A stretch of 30,946 nt of DNA. It comes from DAOTVS01 sp034436375. GTDB taxonomy: Bacteria; Chloroflexota; Anaerolineae; SpSt-313. The stretch spans positions 1 to 30,946 of the forward strand of contig DAOTVS010000200.1 of NCBI GenBank assembly GCA_034436375.1. Reading direction: 5' to 3'. This document shows, in pieces, positions 1 through 8,065 of this stretch (position 1 is its first letter; the number at the start of each line of letters is the position of its first letter). Below the pieces are notes generated by a model that was not told where the DNA came from, searched no databases, and saw only the letters and a list, made by a program, of their open reading frames with translations. The position numbers and the translations under genes are program-made.

Positions 1-697
1 AGAGACGCTGGAGAAGATCAGCGGCTATGACGCCGTGCTCATGCCGCCGGGCACGCTCCTGCGCTGCGCCGATTTCTTTGCGCGCCGCCGGGGCCTCAAT
101 GTCATCCTGCGCCTGAACTGGAACGCCGATTATTGCTTCCAGTGGGGCTATGGCGACGGCACGCACGGTCGGGTGCTTTCGCCCGCCGGCGCGCTGGCTC
201 TGGGCGCCGATGTGGGCCTGGGCTCGGTCGCTCTGGGCACGGGCGACCCCAAGGCCGACGCGGCGTCGGTGGAGCAGTTCGCCCGCCTGGCTGAGGAGGC
301 GCGCGCCGTGGGCCTGCCCCTGGGCGGCGAGTTCTACCCGGGGGGCGACTTGAGCCGTTTCACTGCCGATGAGTTCCACGACCTGATCATCAAATCGGTG
401 CGCATCCTCGCTGAGCTAGGTGCGGATTTCATCAAGACCTTTTACACCGGCCCGCGCTTTGCCGAGGTCGTGGCTGCCTGCCCGGTGCCGATCATCGTCC
501 TCGGCGCCAGCAAAGAGGCCGAGGCTCAGGCCCTGGTCAAGGCGCAGGAGGGCATCGCCGCAGGGGCGAGGGGCGTCGTCTTTGGCCGCAACGTGTTCGA
601 GTCCGAACGTCCGCAGGCTTTTATGGATGCCCTGGGCGACGTCGTCCGCAATGGACTCGCTGCCGATGCCGCAGCGAAGAAGCATGGTTTCGCGTGA
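1..697 (+). CDS. DhnA/FbaB-type class I aldolase, 5' end missing
   Basis: The reading frame is open from base 2 at the window edge, so the N-terminus, including the DH motif region, lies outside. What remains is the C-terminal part of a (beta/alpha)8 aldolase of the DhnA/FbaB/LsrF group, which forms a Schiff base with a ketose phosphate and splits or condenses it. The Schiff-base lysine is in GADFIKTFYTG, with its codon at 434-436. The phosphate-binding end of the barrel is the GARGVVFGRNVF stretch. It is a clear paralog of the aldolase at 20165-20980: both share NW near the start, the IKTF motif, the GVVFGRNV motif and an A-rich tail. The next gene on the same strand is a sugar isomerase after a 252-base gap, so the two are probably one transcription unit. 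The family is firm; the substrate is unknown. Confidence 0.85.
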   Translation, partial: ETLEKISGYDAVLMPPGTLLRCADFFARRRGLNVILRLNWNADYCFQWGYGDGTHGRVLSPAGALALGADVGLGSVALGTGDPKADAASVEQFARLAEEARAVGLPLGGEFYPGGDLSRFTADEFHDLIIKSVRILAELGADFIKTFYTGPRFAEVVAACPVPIIVLGASKEAEAQALVKAQEGIAAGARGVVFGRNVFESERPQAFMDALGDVVRNGLAADAAAKKHGFA

Positions 698-737
698 CAG
701 AGATCTGCTAACCACCAAGCCACAAAGATTCCGGAGC

Positions 738-821
738 ACGAAGGTGAGCGCGAAGAACGCGAAGGTGAGCACGAAGGGCGCGAAGGTGAGCACGAAGAAC
801 GCGAAGGTGAGCACGAAGAAC
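738..821. repeat. Four tandem copies of a 21-bp unit
   Basis: Four consecutive 21-bp copies start at 738, 759, 780 and 801. The last two are identical; the first two differ at a few positions. The unit begins GCGAAGGTGAGCACGAAG. There are no spacers, so this is not a CRISPR. It lies between the aldolase and isomerase genes and I do not regard it as coding. Confidence 0.9.
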
Positions 822-909
822 GCGAAGGAATGCAAAGTAAGCGAAGGCGTTTGCCGCGTGCCTCTTCGTGTTCTTCGCATTTCTTCGCGTTCTTCGTGCT
901 CACCTTCGC
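801..909. repeat. 33-bp inverted repeat that folds the 21-bp array into a long hairpin
   Basis: Bases 801-833 are the reverse complement of 877-909 with one mismatch (a G-U pair in RNA). The 43-base loop contains further related GAAG/CTTC sequence. The right arm continues to about 922 with weaker complementarity to the upstream copies, so the whole 738-922 region can pair. No T-run follows. The element ends about 10 bases before the Shine-Dalgarno sequence of the isomerase. Confidence 0.85.
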
Positions 910-949
910 GTCCTTCGTGCTCCCAAGCCTTTGAGGAGGGAGAGTAGTC

Positions 950-2356
950 ATGATCCGTAGTATAGATCGGCCCAAGGTCGGCCTCCTGGTGACGGCGCTG
1001 CTGGAGGACGACTGGAACAAGACCGGCTACCTGCGGCCCGCGGCCCAGGCGGCCGTGCAGGGCTTTGTCGCGGCCCTGTCGCCCTTGGCCGAGGTTGTCT
1101 GCCCCGGCCTGGTGGAGACGGAGGAGCAGGCCGCGGCGGCCGACCTGGCCTTCAAGGCGGCCGGCGTGGAGGCCGTGGTCTTTGCCGAGCTGGCCTACAC
1201 CCAGAGCGTCATCCCCCTGCGCGCCCTCAGCCGCACGCAGGTGCCCATCATCGTCTGGAATACCCAGCAGCTCACCCGCTGGCCCGAGGATGCCAACTGG
1301 GACCTGGTGATGCTCAATTCGGGCCTGGCCGGCCTGCCCGAGGCGACCCACGCTCTCGTGCGCGGCGGTATCCCCTTCCACATCGTCACCGGGCACATGC
1401 AGGACCCCAAAGCGCTGGCCCGCCTGCGCCGAATCCTTGTGGCGGCGGCCGTGGCCGCGCGCCTGCGCTGGGCGCGCATTGGCGTGGTGGGGCACCCCTA
1501 CCAACACATGGTGGACCTGATGGTCGATAGCTTTTCCCTGCGCCAGAAGATTGGCCCGACCGTGGTGCACATCGAGCCGGAGTGGATCGCCGCTGCCGTG
1601 GACCAGGTGACCACTGCCGAGGGTGAGGCCTTGATGGCCGAGGCGCGCGCGGCCTGGCGTACCGACGAGCTCGATCCGGGGATTTTTCTGCGCTCCGCCC
1701 GTTATGCCCTGGGCCTGGAGCGCGTGGTCAAAGCCTACCAGCTCGATGCCGTGGCCCACTTTGATCAGTGCCTGCTGGCCGACCCGCGCTGCGGCGTCGT
1801 CCCCTCCTGGGGGACCTCGCGTTTGCTGGGTATGGGCATCCCGGTGACGGCGGAGGTGGACGTCAATACCGCTGCGGGCATGCTCATCCTGCAGGGGCTG
1901 GCCGGCGATGCCTCGTTCGTCGAGAACTATGGTTTCGATTTCGAGGCCGGCGCCGCCTATATTGCCCACGACAGCATGGGCAACCCCAACCTGGCTGCCC
2001 CCAAGCCCCAGATCGCCCTGCGCCACTCGATCTATTACCAGGGGCGCTATGGCTGGGGCGCGGCCCTCGAATACGCCTACCGGCCGGGCGATGTGACCTT
2101 CCTGGCGCTGGTGGCGCTGCAGGATGGCCGCTGGAAGTTGCTGGCCGGCGAGGGCGAGGCCCTGCCCGTCACACCGCGCCCGACCGTGGCCCCACAGATG
2201 CTCTTCCGCCCGGCTGAGAGCCCCCTGGAGGCGTTCTACGACCGCTGGTGCCTGGCCGGCGCGGGGCATCACTCCGCCTTCGCCTATGGCCATCTCGGCG
2301 AGGACCTGCGGACCCTCGCCGAGATGATGGGCATCGATTTTGCCCTCATCCGTTAA
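950..2356 (+). CDS. L-arabinose/L-fucose isomerase-fold sugar isomerase
   Basis: This 468-residue protein has the AraA/FucI fold, whose members interconvert aldoses and ketoses using a metal held by two Glu and two His. By alignment with AraA the likely ligands are E302 (GIPVTAEVD), E325 (ASFVENYGF), H340 (IAHDSMGN) and one of H440/H441 (GAGHHSAF). The C-terminal pattern with LGEDLRTLAEMMGIDF matches the AraA C-terminus closely. The usual GEGD around the first Glu is changed to AEVD, so it is not a plain L-arabinose isomerase. The ATG is preceded by an AGGAGG at 934-939. A paralog lies at 10388-11815. Its stop is two bases from the stop of the convergent URO-D-like gene. The family is well supported; the substrate is not. 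Confidence 0.85.
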   Translation: MIRSIDRPKVGLLVTALLEDDWNKTGYLRPAAQAAVQGFVAALSPLAEVVCPGLVETEEQAAAADLAFKAAGVEAVVFAELAYTQSVIPLRALSRTQVPIIVWNTQQLTRWPEDANWDLVMLNSGLAGLPEATHALVRGGIPFHIVTGHMQDPKALARLRRILVAAAVAARLRWARIGVVGHPYQHMVDLMVDSFSLRQKIGPTVVHIEPEWIAAAVDQVTTAEGEALMAEARAAWRTDELDPGIFLRSARYALGLERVVKAYQLDAVAHFDQCLLADPRCGVVPSWGTSRLLGMGIPVTAEVDVNTAAGMLILQGLAGDASFVENYGFDFEAGAAYIAHDSMGNPNLAAPKPQIALRHSIYYQGRYGWGAALEYAYRPGDVTFLALVALQDGRWKLLAGEGEALPVTPRPTVAPQMLFRPAESPLEAFYDRWCLAGAGHHSAFAYGHLGEDLRTLAEMMGIDFALIR

Positions 2357-2358
2357 CG

Positions 2359-3504
2359 TTAAGAACGGCCATGCGTGCGGTAGTAGTGAATCCCCTCGAT
2401 CAGCGTTTGGATGTTCTCCCAGGGCACGCCCGGGGCGATGGAGCTCGAGGCCCCCAGCGCCAGGCCCGTGCGTGGACCCTTTTCGACCAGGAACTGCATC
2501 TCGCGCCGCACGTCCGCCGGCGTGCCGAAGGGCAGCGTGCGCGTGACCGACACGCCGCCGATGATAAACAGGTTCTCGCCGTCGCGCGTCTTCATGGCAC
2601 AGATGCGCTCATAGTCCATGCCGTCCTCGTACTGGAACCCCTGAAAGCCGCGCACGCCGGCCTCTAGCAGGCGCGGCACCATCTGCATGAGATTCCCGTC
2701 GCAGTGCCAGATCAGCCGCACCCCCGCTTTGACCAGCGGCTCGATGCTACGGGCAAAGTGGGGCAGCCAGAGGCGGTCCAGCGAGCGGATATCGACCAGG
2801 GTGCCGCGCGAGTCGGCCATGTCGTGGTCGAGGCGGTAGAGCGGAGGCAGGCCCCCCTCGGTATAGGCGCGGGCGGCCGCGCGGTTATTCAGCACGGCAT
2901 AGTCGGCGCTGAGGGAAAAGTGGCGCTCCATCACCTCCGGGTAGAGGGCGTAGGCCATGAAATAGTTGGCATAGCCGTAGGTGCTGTAGGCCATGCCGGG
3001 CAAGTGCACAAAGGCATAGCCCGTCTTCAGGATGCCGGGGCCGAGCTTCTGTTGCATCTCGCTCTCGCCCGCGATGATCTCCTGCACCCGCCGGTCCTCG
3101 TCAAAACCGGCGATCTGCTCGCGCAGGCGGGGAAAGACCACGCGCTCCAGGTGCTCCACCACCGCCTCTGGCGAGTCGATCACCATGCCATCTACCACGG
3201 CATACTCGGCACCAGTCGTCGCCGTGTCGCGCATGCTGGAGCATTCGGTGACCCCGCTGTCGTCCATTTCCAGCGGGTTCGTCGCCAGGTATTGGTCCAG
3301 AAAGCAAGTCCCCTGCGCCCGCTGCGCCGCCAGGTAGACGCCGTGCGGGTCCCGCTTGTAGGCCCCCGGCTCAGCCCCCGCGATGCGTTCGATGTGCGAG
3401 TGCTGCATGTGGTGCAGCATCCATGCCGGGATGCCCCTGGTTGGGCGCAGATTGATCGTGTCCAGGGCCAGTTGGGCCGTCTCGGTAGTGATGGGGGGAA
3501 ACAT
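2359..3504 (-). CDS. Uroporphyrinogen decarboxylase-like (URO-D/MtaA fold) protein
   Basis: This 381-residue protein belongs to the URO-D superfamily, which covers haem-pathway decarboxylase and cobalamin-dependent methyltransferases such as MtaA and CmuA. The family-typical region is RLIWHCDGNLMQ (H267 to N271), followed by a strand-loop pattern GFQGFQYEDGMD and IIGGVSV. It lacks the N-terminal signature of true HemE, so haem synthesis is unlikely. URO-D-like proteins often sit in sugar loci and have no settled function; methyl transfer from a methoxylated sugar is one possibility. A good Shine-Dalgarno (GGAGGT) lies just upstream of the ATG. It is the last gene of the long minus-strand series. 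Two relatives are in the window, at 6971-8050 and, truncated, at 11869-12519. Confidence 0.72.
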   Translation of the reverse strand: MFPPITTETAQLALDTINLRPTRGIPAWMLHHMQHSHIERIAGAEPGAYKRDPHGVYLAAQRAQGTCFLDQYLATNPLEMDDSGVTECSSMRDTATTGAEYAVVDGMVIDSPEAVVEHLERVVFPRLREQIAGFDEDRRVQEIIAGESEMQQKLGPGILKTGYAFVHLPGMAYSTYGYANYFMAYALYPEVMERHFSLSADYAVLNNRAAARAYTEGGLPPLYRLDHDMADSRGTLVDIRSLDRLWLPHFARSIEPLVKAGVRLIWHCDGNLMQMVPRLLEAGVRGFQGFQYEDGMDYERICAMKTRDGENLFIIGGVSVTRTLPFGTPADVRREMQFLVEKGPRTGLALGASSSIAPGVPWENIQTLIEGIHYYRTHGRS

Positions 3505-3520
3505 CTTACCTCCATGGGCC

Positions 3521-3554
3521 AGACCTGACAGGTTTTCCGAAACCTGTCAGGTCT
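3521..3554. repeat. Perfect 15-bp palindrome with TCCG loop
   Basis: Bases 3521-3535 (AGACCTGACAGGTTT) pair perfectly with 3540-3554 across a four-base loop. It lies in the 59-base gap between two minus-strand genes, 16 bases before the start codon of the URO-D-like gene. No T-run follows on either strand, so it does not look like a standard intrinsic terminator. An intercistronic RNA hairpin or a dispersed palindromic repeat is more likely. Confidence 0.85.
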
Positions 3555-3563
3555 ATCGGTTCT

Positions 3564-4667
3564 TTACCACTCTCGTGAGTCGGGCACGGGCAGCCATGCG
3601 CCGCCGCGCCGGATGGATTCCTGACTCACCAGGCCGGGCAGGGTCATGTCCATCGCCTCGTGGATGCCGATGGGGGCCGGTTTGCGGCCGCGGATCGCGT
3701 CTACGAAATCCATGACCTCGAAATAGTCGCCGCCGCCGTGGCCGGCCTGCAGCGCCTCCTGGGGCGGGTGCTTCCAGAAATCGGGCAGGAACTCATCCTC
3801 GAACCGCTCCAGCGGCACCCACTCGTTGGGGTCCTTGCAGTAGCCCTCCACCCACACCCAGTGGCCCTCGCCATGACGGCGGGGGCTCTCATAGGCGCCT
3901 TTGGTGCCCTGCAGGGTATAGTTGGTCATGGCATGGGGCCGTTTGGAGAGCATGTCCACGCGCACACGCATCAGCTTGCCTGAGGCCGTCTTGCAGAGGA
4001 GCAGGACGGTGTCTTCCATGGCGTGCTCGGGGTCCGTCCAGTGGCCCGTGCCGATGGAGCTGATGCTCACCGGCCGCTCTTTCGTCCACTGCAGGCAGGG
4101 CCCGAGGGAGTGGGTGGGGTAGGTGCAGCCGTTGACGCCGACCTGCCAGTAATAGCGCCAGGTCGGCTTGCCATCCGCTGTGTGATGCAGGCTGGAGAGC
4201 TCGTGGATGTACTCGCCTTCGGCATAGTACACATCGCCAAAGAGCCCGGCGTCTACCATCGAGCGCACCAGGACGTTGGGCTTCATGTAGGTATAGTTCT
4301 CGGCCATCATATAGACAGCCGGGCTCTTTTTGCACTCTTGCACCAGCCAGCGCGCCTCGTCGATCGAGACGGCCGCCGTGACTTCGGAGAGCACATGAAT
4401 CCCCCGCTGCAGGGCGGCGATGGCTTGCGGCACATGGAACTGCATCGGCGAGGCGATCACCACCGCATCGGGCCTGGCCTCATCGAGCATCTTCTCAAAG
4501 ACGGTGTAGAGCTGCGTAATGCCCGTGGCCCGGCCCGCCTCGGCGAGGGTCGGCTCGTATGGGTCGCAGAGGGCCACGATCTGCGTCTCTGGGTGCACCT
4601 GAAAAGCGGTGAAAAACCCCCCGGAACGCCGCGCCCCGGAAAATGCCACTTTGATATCCTTAACCAT
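3564..4667 (-). CDS. Gfo/Idh/MocA-fold protein, GH109-like, lacking the EKP lysine
   Basis: This 367-residue protein has an N-terminal Rossmann domain (IKVAFSGARRSGG, a degenerate glycine-rich loop, then CDP at residues 35-37) and a C-terminal alpha/beta domain. The canonical EKP motif is replaced by SEVTAA (residues 94-99). A YPTHSLGP motif (Y183, H186) and GHGGGDYF (309-316) match the pattern of GH109-type NAD-dependent glycosidases, which keep NAD bound and cleave by transient oxidation and elimination. I therefore favour a glycosidase, lyase or epimerase-like role over a simple dehydrogenase. AGGAGG precedes the ATG. It shares the EKP loss and YxxH motif with the proteins at 5544-6734 and 8066-9337. 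No signal peptide is seen, so it should act in the cytoplasm. Confidence 0.8.
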   Translation of the reverse strand: MVKDIKVAFSGARRSGGFFTAFQVHPETQIVALCDPYEPTLAEAGRATGITQLYTVFEKMLDEARPDAVVIASPMQFHVPQAIAALQRGIHVLSEVTAAVSIDEARWLVQECKKSPAVYMMAENYTYMKPNVLVRSMVDAGLFGDVYYAEGEYIHELSSLHHTADGKPTWRYYWQVGVNGCTYPTHSLGPCLQWTKERPVSISSIGTGHWTDPEHAMEDTVLLLCKTASGKLMRVRVDMLSKRPHAMTNYTLQGTKGAYESPRRHGEGHWVWVEGYCKDPNEWVPLERFEDEFLPDFWKHPPQEALQAGHGGGDYFEVMDFVDAIRGRKPAPIGIHEAMDMTLPGLVSQESIRRGGAWLPVPDSREW

Positions 4668-4719
4668 GATTCCCCTCCTGATCTATCCATACTCCGTGTC
4701 GTCTTGGCCCTGGCCGGGT

Positions 4720-4736
4720 AGCCTGCGCCGCAGGCT
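4720..4736. repeat. Short 7-bp hairpin
   Basis: AGCCTGC (4720-4726) pairs with GCAGGCT (4730-4736) around a GCC loop. GGCC on both sides could extend the stem. It lies in the 5' leader of the minus-strand gene that starts at 4667. Its role is unknown. Confidence 0.5.
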
Positions 4737-4751
4737 GGCCCCGATCCAGGC

Positions 4752-4812
4752 GGGGAGATGGCGTTTGGTGTCGTCGGCGCTGCAGCCCGACGACACCAAA
4801 CGCCATCTCCCC
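4752..4812. repeat. Perfect 26-bp palindrome with 9-base loop
   Basis: Bases 4752-4777 are the exact reverse complement of 4787-4812; the loop is CGCTGCAGC. The arms read GGGGAGATGGCGTTTGGTGT onward. It sits in the 237-base gap between the GNAT gene and the oxidoreductase gene on the minus strand. Neither side has a T-run. It is the strongest fully perfect palindrome in the window. It could end or protect transcripts, or be a mobile palindromic repeat. Confidence 0.9.
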
Positions 4813-4904
4813 CAAGAAAAGGTTCGCGCCAGGGTGTGCGCCGCGTGAAACCCCGCAATCGCCGCCAGCCTGTGCGGCCCACACGCCCTGCAAGGTGTGT
4901 TATC

Positions 4905-5474
4905 TCATGCGTTCATGCCTGCCGGGTCCGTGGTCGGTTCCAGGCTCTCCAGCGTCACGCCGAGCCCCTTGGCCACCGCCTGCCAGCGCCCTTCCATATC
5001 TGGCAGGCAAAGGAACGGCACAAAACCGAGCTTCAGGTAGGTGCGGATGGCGGGCAGTCGTGGGTCATCGGTCAGCAGGTAGATTGTCGGGTGCCCGGCC
5101 TCGAGCAGGCGGCGCGTGGCCGCTGCGCACACGGCATAGCCCAGGCCCTTGCCCCGGTGCTCGGGGGCGGCGCCGACCCAGCCCAGCTCGCCCCCTTCGG
5201 GGTGCCACTCGTTGGGCGCGCTGTGCGCCAGGGCCGTGGCCACCAGCGCCCCGCTGGCATCGGTGATGAAGAAGAGCCCTTCCGGGTGCATGGTGGCTAC
5301 CGAATGCCGTGCCGTTTCCTCGCTCCAGTTCTCAAAGCCGGCTCGCCTCATCAGTTCGACGTACGCCGGCAGGTCGCCCTCACGGTACGTGCGCAGGGCA
5401 TAGCCGGCCGGCATTGTCCAGGTCAGGGGGGTGTTGAATCGCCGGCGCGGCAAGATCATCTGCAACTGTGCCAT
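4905..5474 (-). CDS. GNAT-family N-acetyltransferase
   Basis: This 189-residue protein carries the acetyl-CoA binding motif A of GNAT enzymes, LGWVGAAPEHRGKGLG (about residues 97-112, with R107-G108-K109-G110), followed by the C-terminal AIRTYLKLGFVP segment typical of motif B. GNATs transfer acetyl from acetyl-CoA to an amine or similar acceptor. The first 20 residues form an extra N-terminal stretch before the domain. It sits between two GH109-like genes, which might suggest an amino-sugar or related acceptor, but GNAT substrates cannot be read from sequence. A GAGGAAAG stretch about 10 bases upstream could serve as ribosome binding site. Family assignment is firm. Confidence 0.85.
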   Translation of the reverse strand: MAQLQMILPRRRFNTPLTWTMPAGYALRTYREGDLPAYVELMRRAGFENWSEETARHSVATMHPEGLFFITDASGALVATALAHSAPNEWHPEGGELGWVGAAPEHRGKGLGYAVCAAATRRLLEAGHPTIYLLTDDPRLPAIRTYLKLGFVPFLCLPDMEGRWQAVAKGLGVTLESLEPTTDPAGMNA

Positions 5475-5543
5475 CGTTGTGGTCTTTCCTCTCAGCTATG
5501 TTGTTGTATCAGCCTGGCAGGCTGCACTACAAAGCACAGTCTG

Positions 5544-6734
5544 CTACGGAACAGGCGCATCGCCAAAATCGGGTATCGCCAGCAGCGTTCCACCCGCCAC
5601 GGCCGACTCGTGCGCCACGATGCCCGGCAACGCATAGCGCGCGGCCTGCCAGACGTTATTGGGCGGCTGCTGCCCCGTCACGCAGGCGCGCACGAAATCA
5701 TCAACCAGGAATTGATGCGACCCGGCGTGGCCGTTGGGCAGGCCGATGAACTCTTTCGGCAGCCGTTCCACCGGATGCACCGCCGAGGCGCCCAGGTGCG
5801 TCCCATCCTGGGAGGTGACGGCATCCATCGCCCCGCCCGCCCGTGCCGGTCTGCCCTTGCAGGCCAGAAGGTCATCGAGCCGCAGGTTCTGGGCCGGGTC
5901 CTTGCTGACCCAGATGGCCCCGGCCGAGTTCTGTTCAAAGCTGCCCTCGGTGCCGAACAGGCACATGCGCACCGTGCCCGGGTGCCCGATGCGCCGGAAC
6001 TCGTTGATGCGGCATATGCTTCCGTCGGACATGCTAAAGAGGGCGCTCTCGTTGCTGAATACATTGTCCCAACGGTTCACCCCGGCACGGAAGAGGCCAT
6101 CGTCCGCGCGGTCTACGAACCCCTGGCACGAGACATGGGTCATGTGCGCGCCGGTGACCGAGATGATCTGGCTGGTGGAGTGGGTCGGGTAGTGCATGGG
6201 CGGGCTGCCAGCGATCTCCAGCCAGCGCTCGCCGCCCCGCCAACGGCTGACCTGGTAGAGGCCGTGGTCAAAGTCGTGGTAATACTCCGCCTCGCCATAG
6301 ACGATGTGCCCAAAGACGCCTTTTTGCTGCTGCTGCCGGCAGTAGATCACACCCGGGTAGTAGTAACTCGTTTCGCCGAGCATGTAGATGAGGCCCGTCT
6401 CGGCGACCGTCTGTACCAGGGTGGCGATCTCATCCACCGTGATCCCCGTCGGCACCGCCGAATAGACGTGCTTGCCCGCCCGCAGCGCCTGGACGGCCTG
6501 CGGCGCATGTAGCCAGGGCTGGGTGATGATGGCCACGGCGTCGACGTCGGTCTGAAGCAGCTCATCCAGCGAGGGACATGTGCGCGGAATATTGTGGCGT
6601 GCCGCATTCTCCTGCAGCTTGGCTGCGTCCAGGTCGCAGAGGGTGACCTCATCCACCAGTGGATGCGCCTTGAACAGTGGGATGAAGCTCTGCGCAAAGG
6701 CGCCTGTCCCCACCATGCCGACCTTGATGCCCAT
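5544..6734 (-). CDS. Gfo/Idh/MocA-fold oxidoreductase-like protein without EKP
   Basis: This 396-residue protein starts with a clear NAD(P)-binding loop (VGMVGTGAFAQSF, residues 5-17) and CDLD at 33-36. Where classical members have EKP it has SAVPTG (92-97). The second domain has MHYPTHSTSQI with Y182 and H185 in the same YxxH spacing as the two other EKP-less paralogs here, but the GHGGGD motif is replaced by NGHAGSHQF. That makes it the most diverged of the three. It probably binds NAD tightly and acts on a sugar or cyclitol ring. The gene starts with ATG after a GGGGAGAG sequence. The gap to the GNAT gene downstream is 69 bases. Confidence is high for the fold and low for the reaction. Confidence 0.8.
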   Translation of the reverse strand: MGIKVGMVGTGAFAQSFIPLFKAHPLVDEVTLCDLDAAKLQENAARHNIPRTCPSLDELLQTDVDAVAIITQPWLHAPQAVQALRAGKHVYSAVPTGITVDEIATLVQTVAETGLIYMLGETSYYYPGVIYCRQQQQKGVFGHIVYGEAEYYHDFDHGLYQVSRWRGGERWLEIAGSPPMHYPTHSTSQIISVTGAHMTHVSCQGFVDRADDGLFRAGVNRWDNVFSNESALFSMSDGSICRINEFRRIGHPGTVRMCLFGTEGSFEQNSAGAIWVSKDPAQNLRLDDLLACKGRPARAGGAMDAVTSQDGTHLGASAVHPVERLPKEFIGLPNGHAGSHQFLVDDFVRACVTGQQPPNNVWQAARYALPGIVAHESAVAGGTLLAIPDFGDAPVP

Positions 6735-6869
6735 CTAGTCTCTCCCCTGCTCCTCAATAGCGCTCTGACTCGGCCGACAATCCTCTGTCTGAGCTTGCCG
6801 TACTCGTTGACCATGGGACCAATGGGTCCGGCCTCTACGCTTTCGCGCACGACCGGATCAGGCCAACCC

Positions 6870-6950
6870 ACCCCAAACCCCTGGAATCGAGCCGGGCGGC
6901 GGCAAAGCGGATGACCCGGCTATGACCCAGTCCGCCGGTAGGTTTGGGGT
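6870..6950. repeat. 10-bp inverted repeat in a 236-base gap
   Basis: ACCCCAAACC at 6870-6879 pairs with GGTTTGGGGT at 6941-6950, with an inner GCCGGG/CCCGGC pair. I see no gene in 6735-6970. A minus-strand frame across it reads smoothly into the next gene, but out of frame and with rare codons, so I do not call it coding. The inverted repeat may end or modulate transcription from the upstream URO-D-like gene. Confidence 0.45.
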
Positions 6951-6970
6951 ATGTCGGCTTGGGACGGCTG

Positions 6971-8050
6971 CTAGTCATGCGACCACTTCTCGGCCTGCCT
7001 CAGCAGCCAACGGGCGTGCTCCTCCGTCTCACAATGGGTCTCGATGAACAGCCCGCGCGCTGAGAGCAGCTCCAGCGCCGTCTCGACCTCTTCCGGTGGA
7101 ATGGTGATGTGCAGGTTCTTGCCGTGCGCCTGCACATAGCGCAGGGTGTCCAGGTAATGCAGTGGGCTCGGCTTGCCCGCGCCGGGCAGGATCTGCAGGG
7201 CCTGCAGCCGCGGCAGCTCGCACAGCATCGGCACATGGTTAAAAGCGCCGATGCCATCCACGTGATAGACCGAGTGGTCCAGGTACTGTAGTTGCCGCTC
7301 CAGGGCGGGCAGGAAGATATCGCGGAACATGCGCGGTGAGATCATGTAGGAAAAGTCATTCTCCGAGGCGTAAAAGCGCCCGGGCGACCAGAGGGCGAAC
7401 CATCCCGCGCTGCCCCCGGCAGCCTCGTGCACGATCTGGTAGAAGGTATCGTACACGTCTATCCACTGTTCCATCAGGTAAAGCTCAGTCTCGCGCACCA
7501 GGTCCGGCATTGTCGCTACATCATAGAGCAGCCGCATGGTGCCGCGCAGCGCGGCCAGGGTGTCGCCGCAGCCGCCGAACGCCCCGATGGAAGGGATGGA
7601 TTGACCCCGGCACTCTTGCACCGCCCGCTGCAGCAGCGCCAGCGTGAATTGCCACCAGCGGCCCTCGCGGTCCAGTTGCAGCGTGTCGATCTCCCAACCC
7701 TCATCATCGTTGAGGATGGGATCCCACCAGCCCGTTTCCATGTCCAGGGTGGTCGGGCAGCCCAGGAAAGCGGGGATGGCTGTGTGCCCCGGGTAGCCGC
7801 CGTTCCAGATGGGGAACGCCTCACCGCCGTAATAGGTGGTCGAGTGCTGATACTCGTTCAGCGCCGAGATGTAATCCAGGTCCGTCCAGCGTGCAACGGG
7901 GTCGCTGGGGGCCTGCGGCGGGCTTACGCGGGGCGCGTTAGCCAGCGGCGCCGTCACGGCCAGCCCACAGCGGCCGAAAGCCTCACCCGCCCACCAGGCC
8001 AGAAAGTGCTGTTGGGCTTCCTCCCAATCGGGCTTGAAGAGTAGCGGCAT
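6971..8050 (-). CDS. URO-D-like (methyltransferase-fold) protein
   Basis: This 359-residue protein is a distant URO-D superfamily member. Supporting segments are SENDFSYMISPRMFRDIFLP (about 229-248), a typical active-face helix-loop, and VYHVDGIGAFNHVPML (261-276), where HVDG corresponds to the HCDG of the relative at 2359-3504. A tryptophan-rich N-terminus (FLAWWAGE) is common in the sugar-locus subgroup. No cobalamin-binding domain is present in the protein or elsewhere in the window. It is 15 bases downstream of the GH109-like gene at 8066, so the two are almost surely co-transcribed. The ATG has an AGGAG upstream. The function is unknown; demethylation of an O-methyl sugar, or a role apart from methyl transfer, are both open. 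Confidence 0.7.
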   Translation of the reverse strand: MPLLFKPDWEEAQQHFLAWWAGEAFGRCGLAVTAPLANAPRVSPPQAPSDPVARWTDLDYISALNEYQHSTTYYGGEAFPIWNGGYPGHTAIPAFLGCPTTLDMETGWWDPILNDDEGWEIDTLQLDREGRWWQFTLALLQRAVQECRGQSIPSIGAFGGCGDTLAALRGTMRLLYDVATMPDLVRETELYLMEQWIDVYDTFYQIVHEAAGGSAGWFALWSPGRFYASENDFSYMISPRMFRDIFLPALERQLQYLDHSVYHVDGIGAFNHVPMLCELPRLQALQILPGAGKPSPLHYLDTLRYVQAHGKNLHITIPPEEVETALELLSARGLFIETHCETEEHARWLLRQAEKWSHD

Positions 8051-8065
8051 AGGTGCTCCTGCCCC

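Noticed and set aside
738..821. CRISPR array
   Set aside because: The 21-bp copies are contiguous with no spacers, and no cas gene is present.
416..2293. A 625-codon open frame on the minus strand opposite the isomerase
   Set aside because: It mirrors the plus-strand isomerase, a normal effect of high GC at third positions. It shows no domain, runs through the 21-bp repeats and is low in complexity; the plus frame has the AraA motifs and a ribosome binding site.
4758..6512. A 584-codon open frame on the plus strand
   Set aside because: It lies opposite the GNAT and oxidoreductase genes, crosses the gap between them and the 26-bp palindrome, and has no recognisable motif.
6735..6871. A small gene on the minus strand upstream of the oxidoreductase
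   Set aside because: The frame has no proper start signal, uses rare AGA, AGG and CTA codons and runs out of frame into the oxidoreductase.
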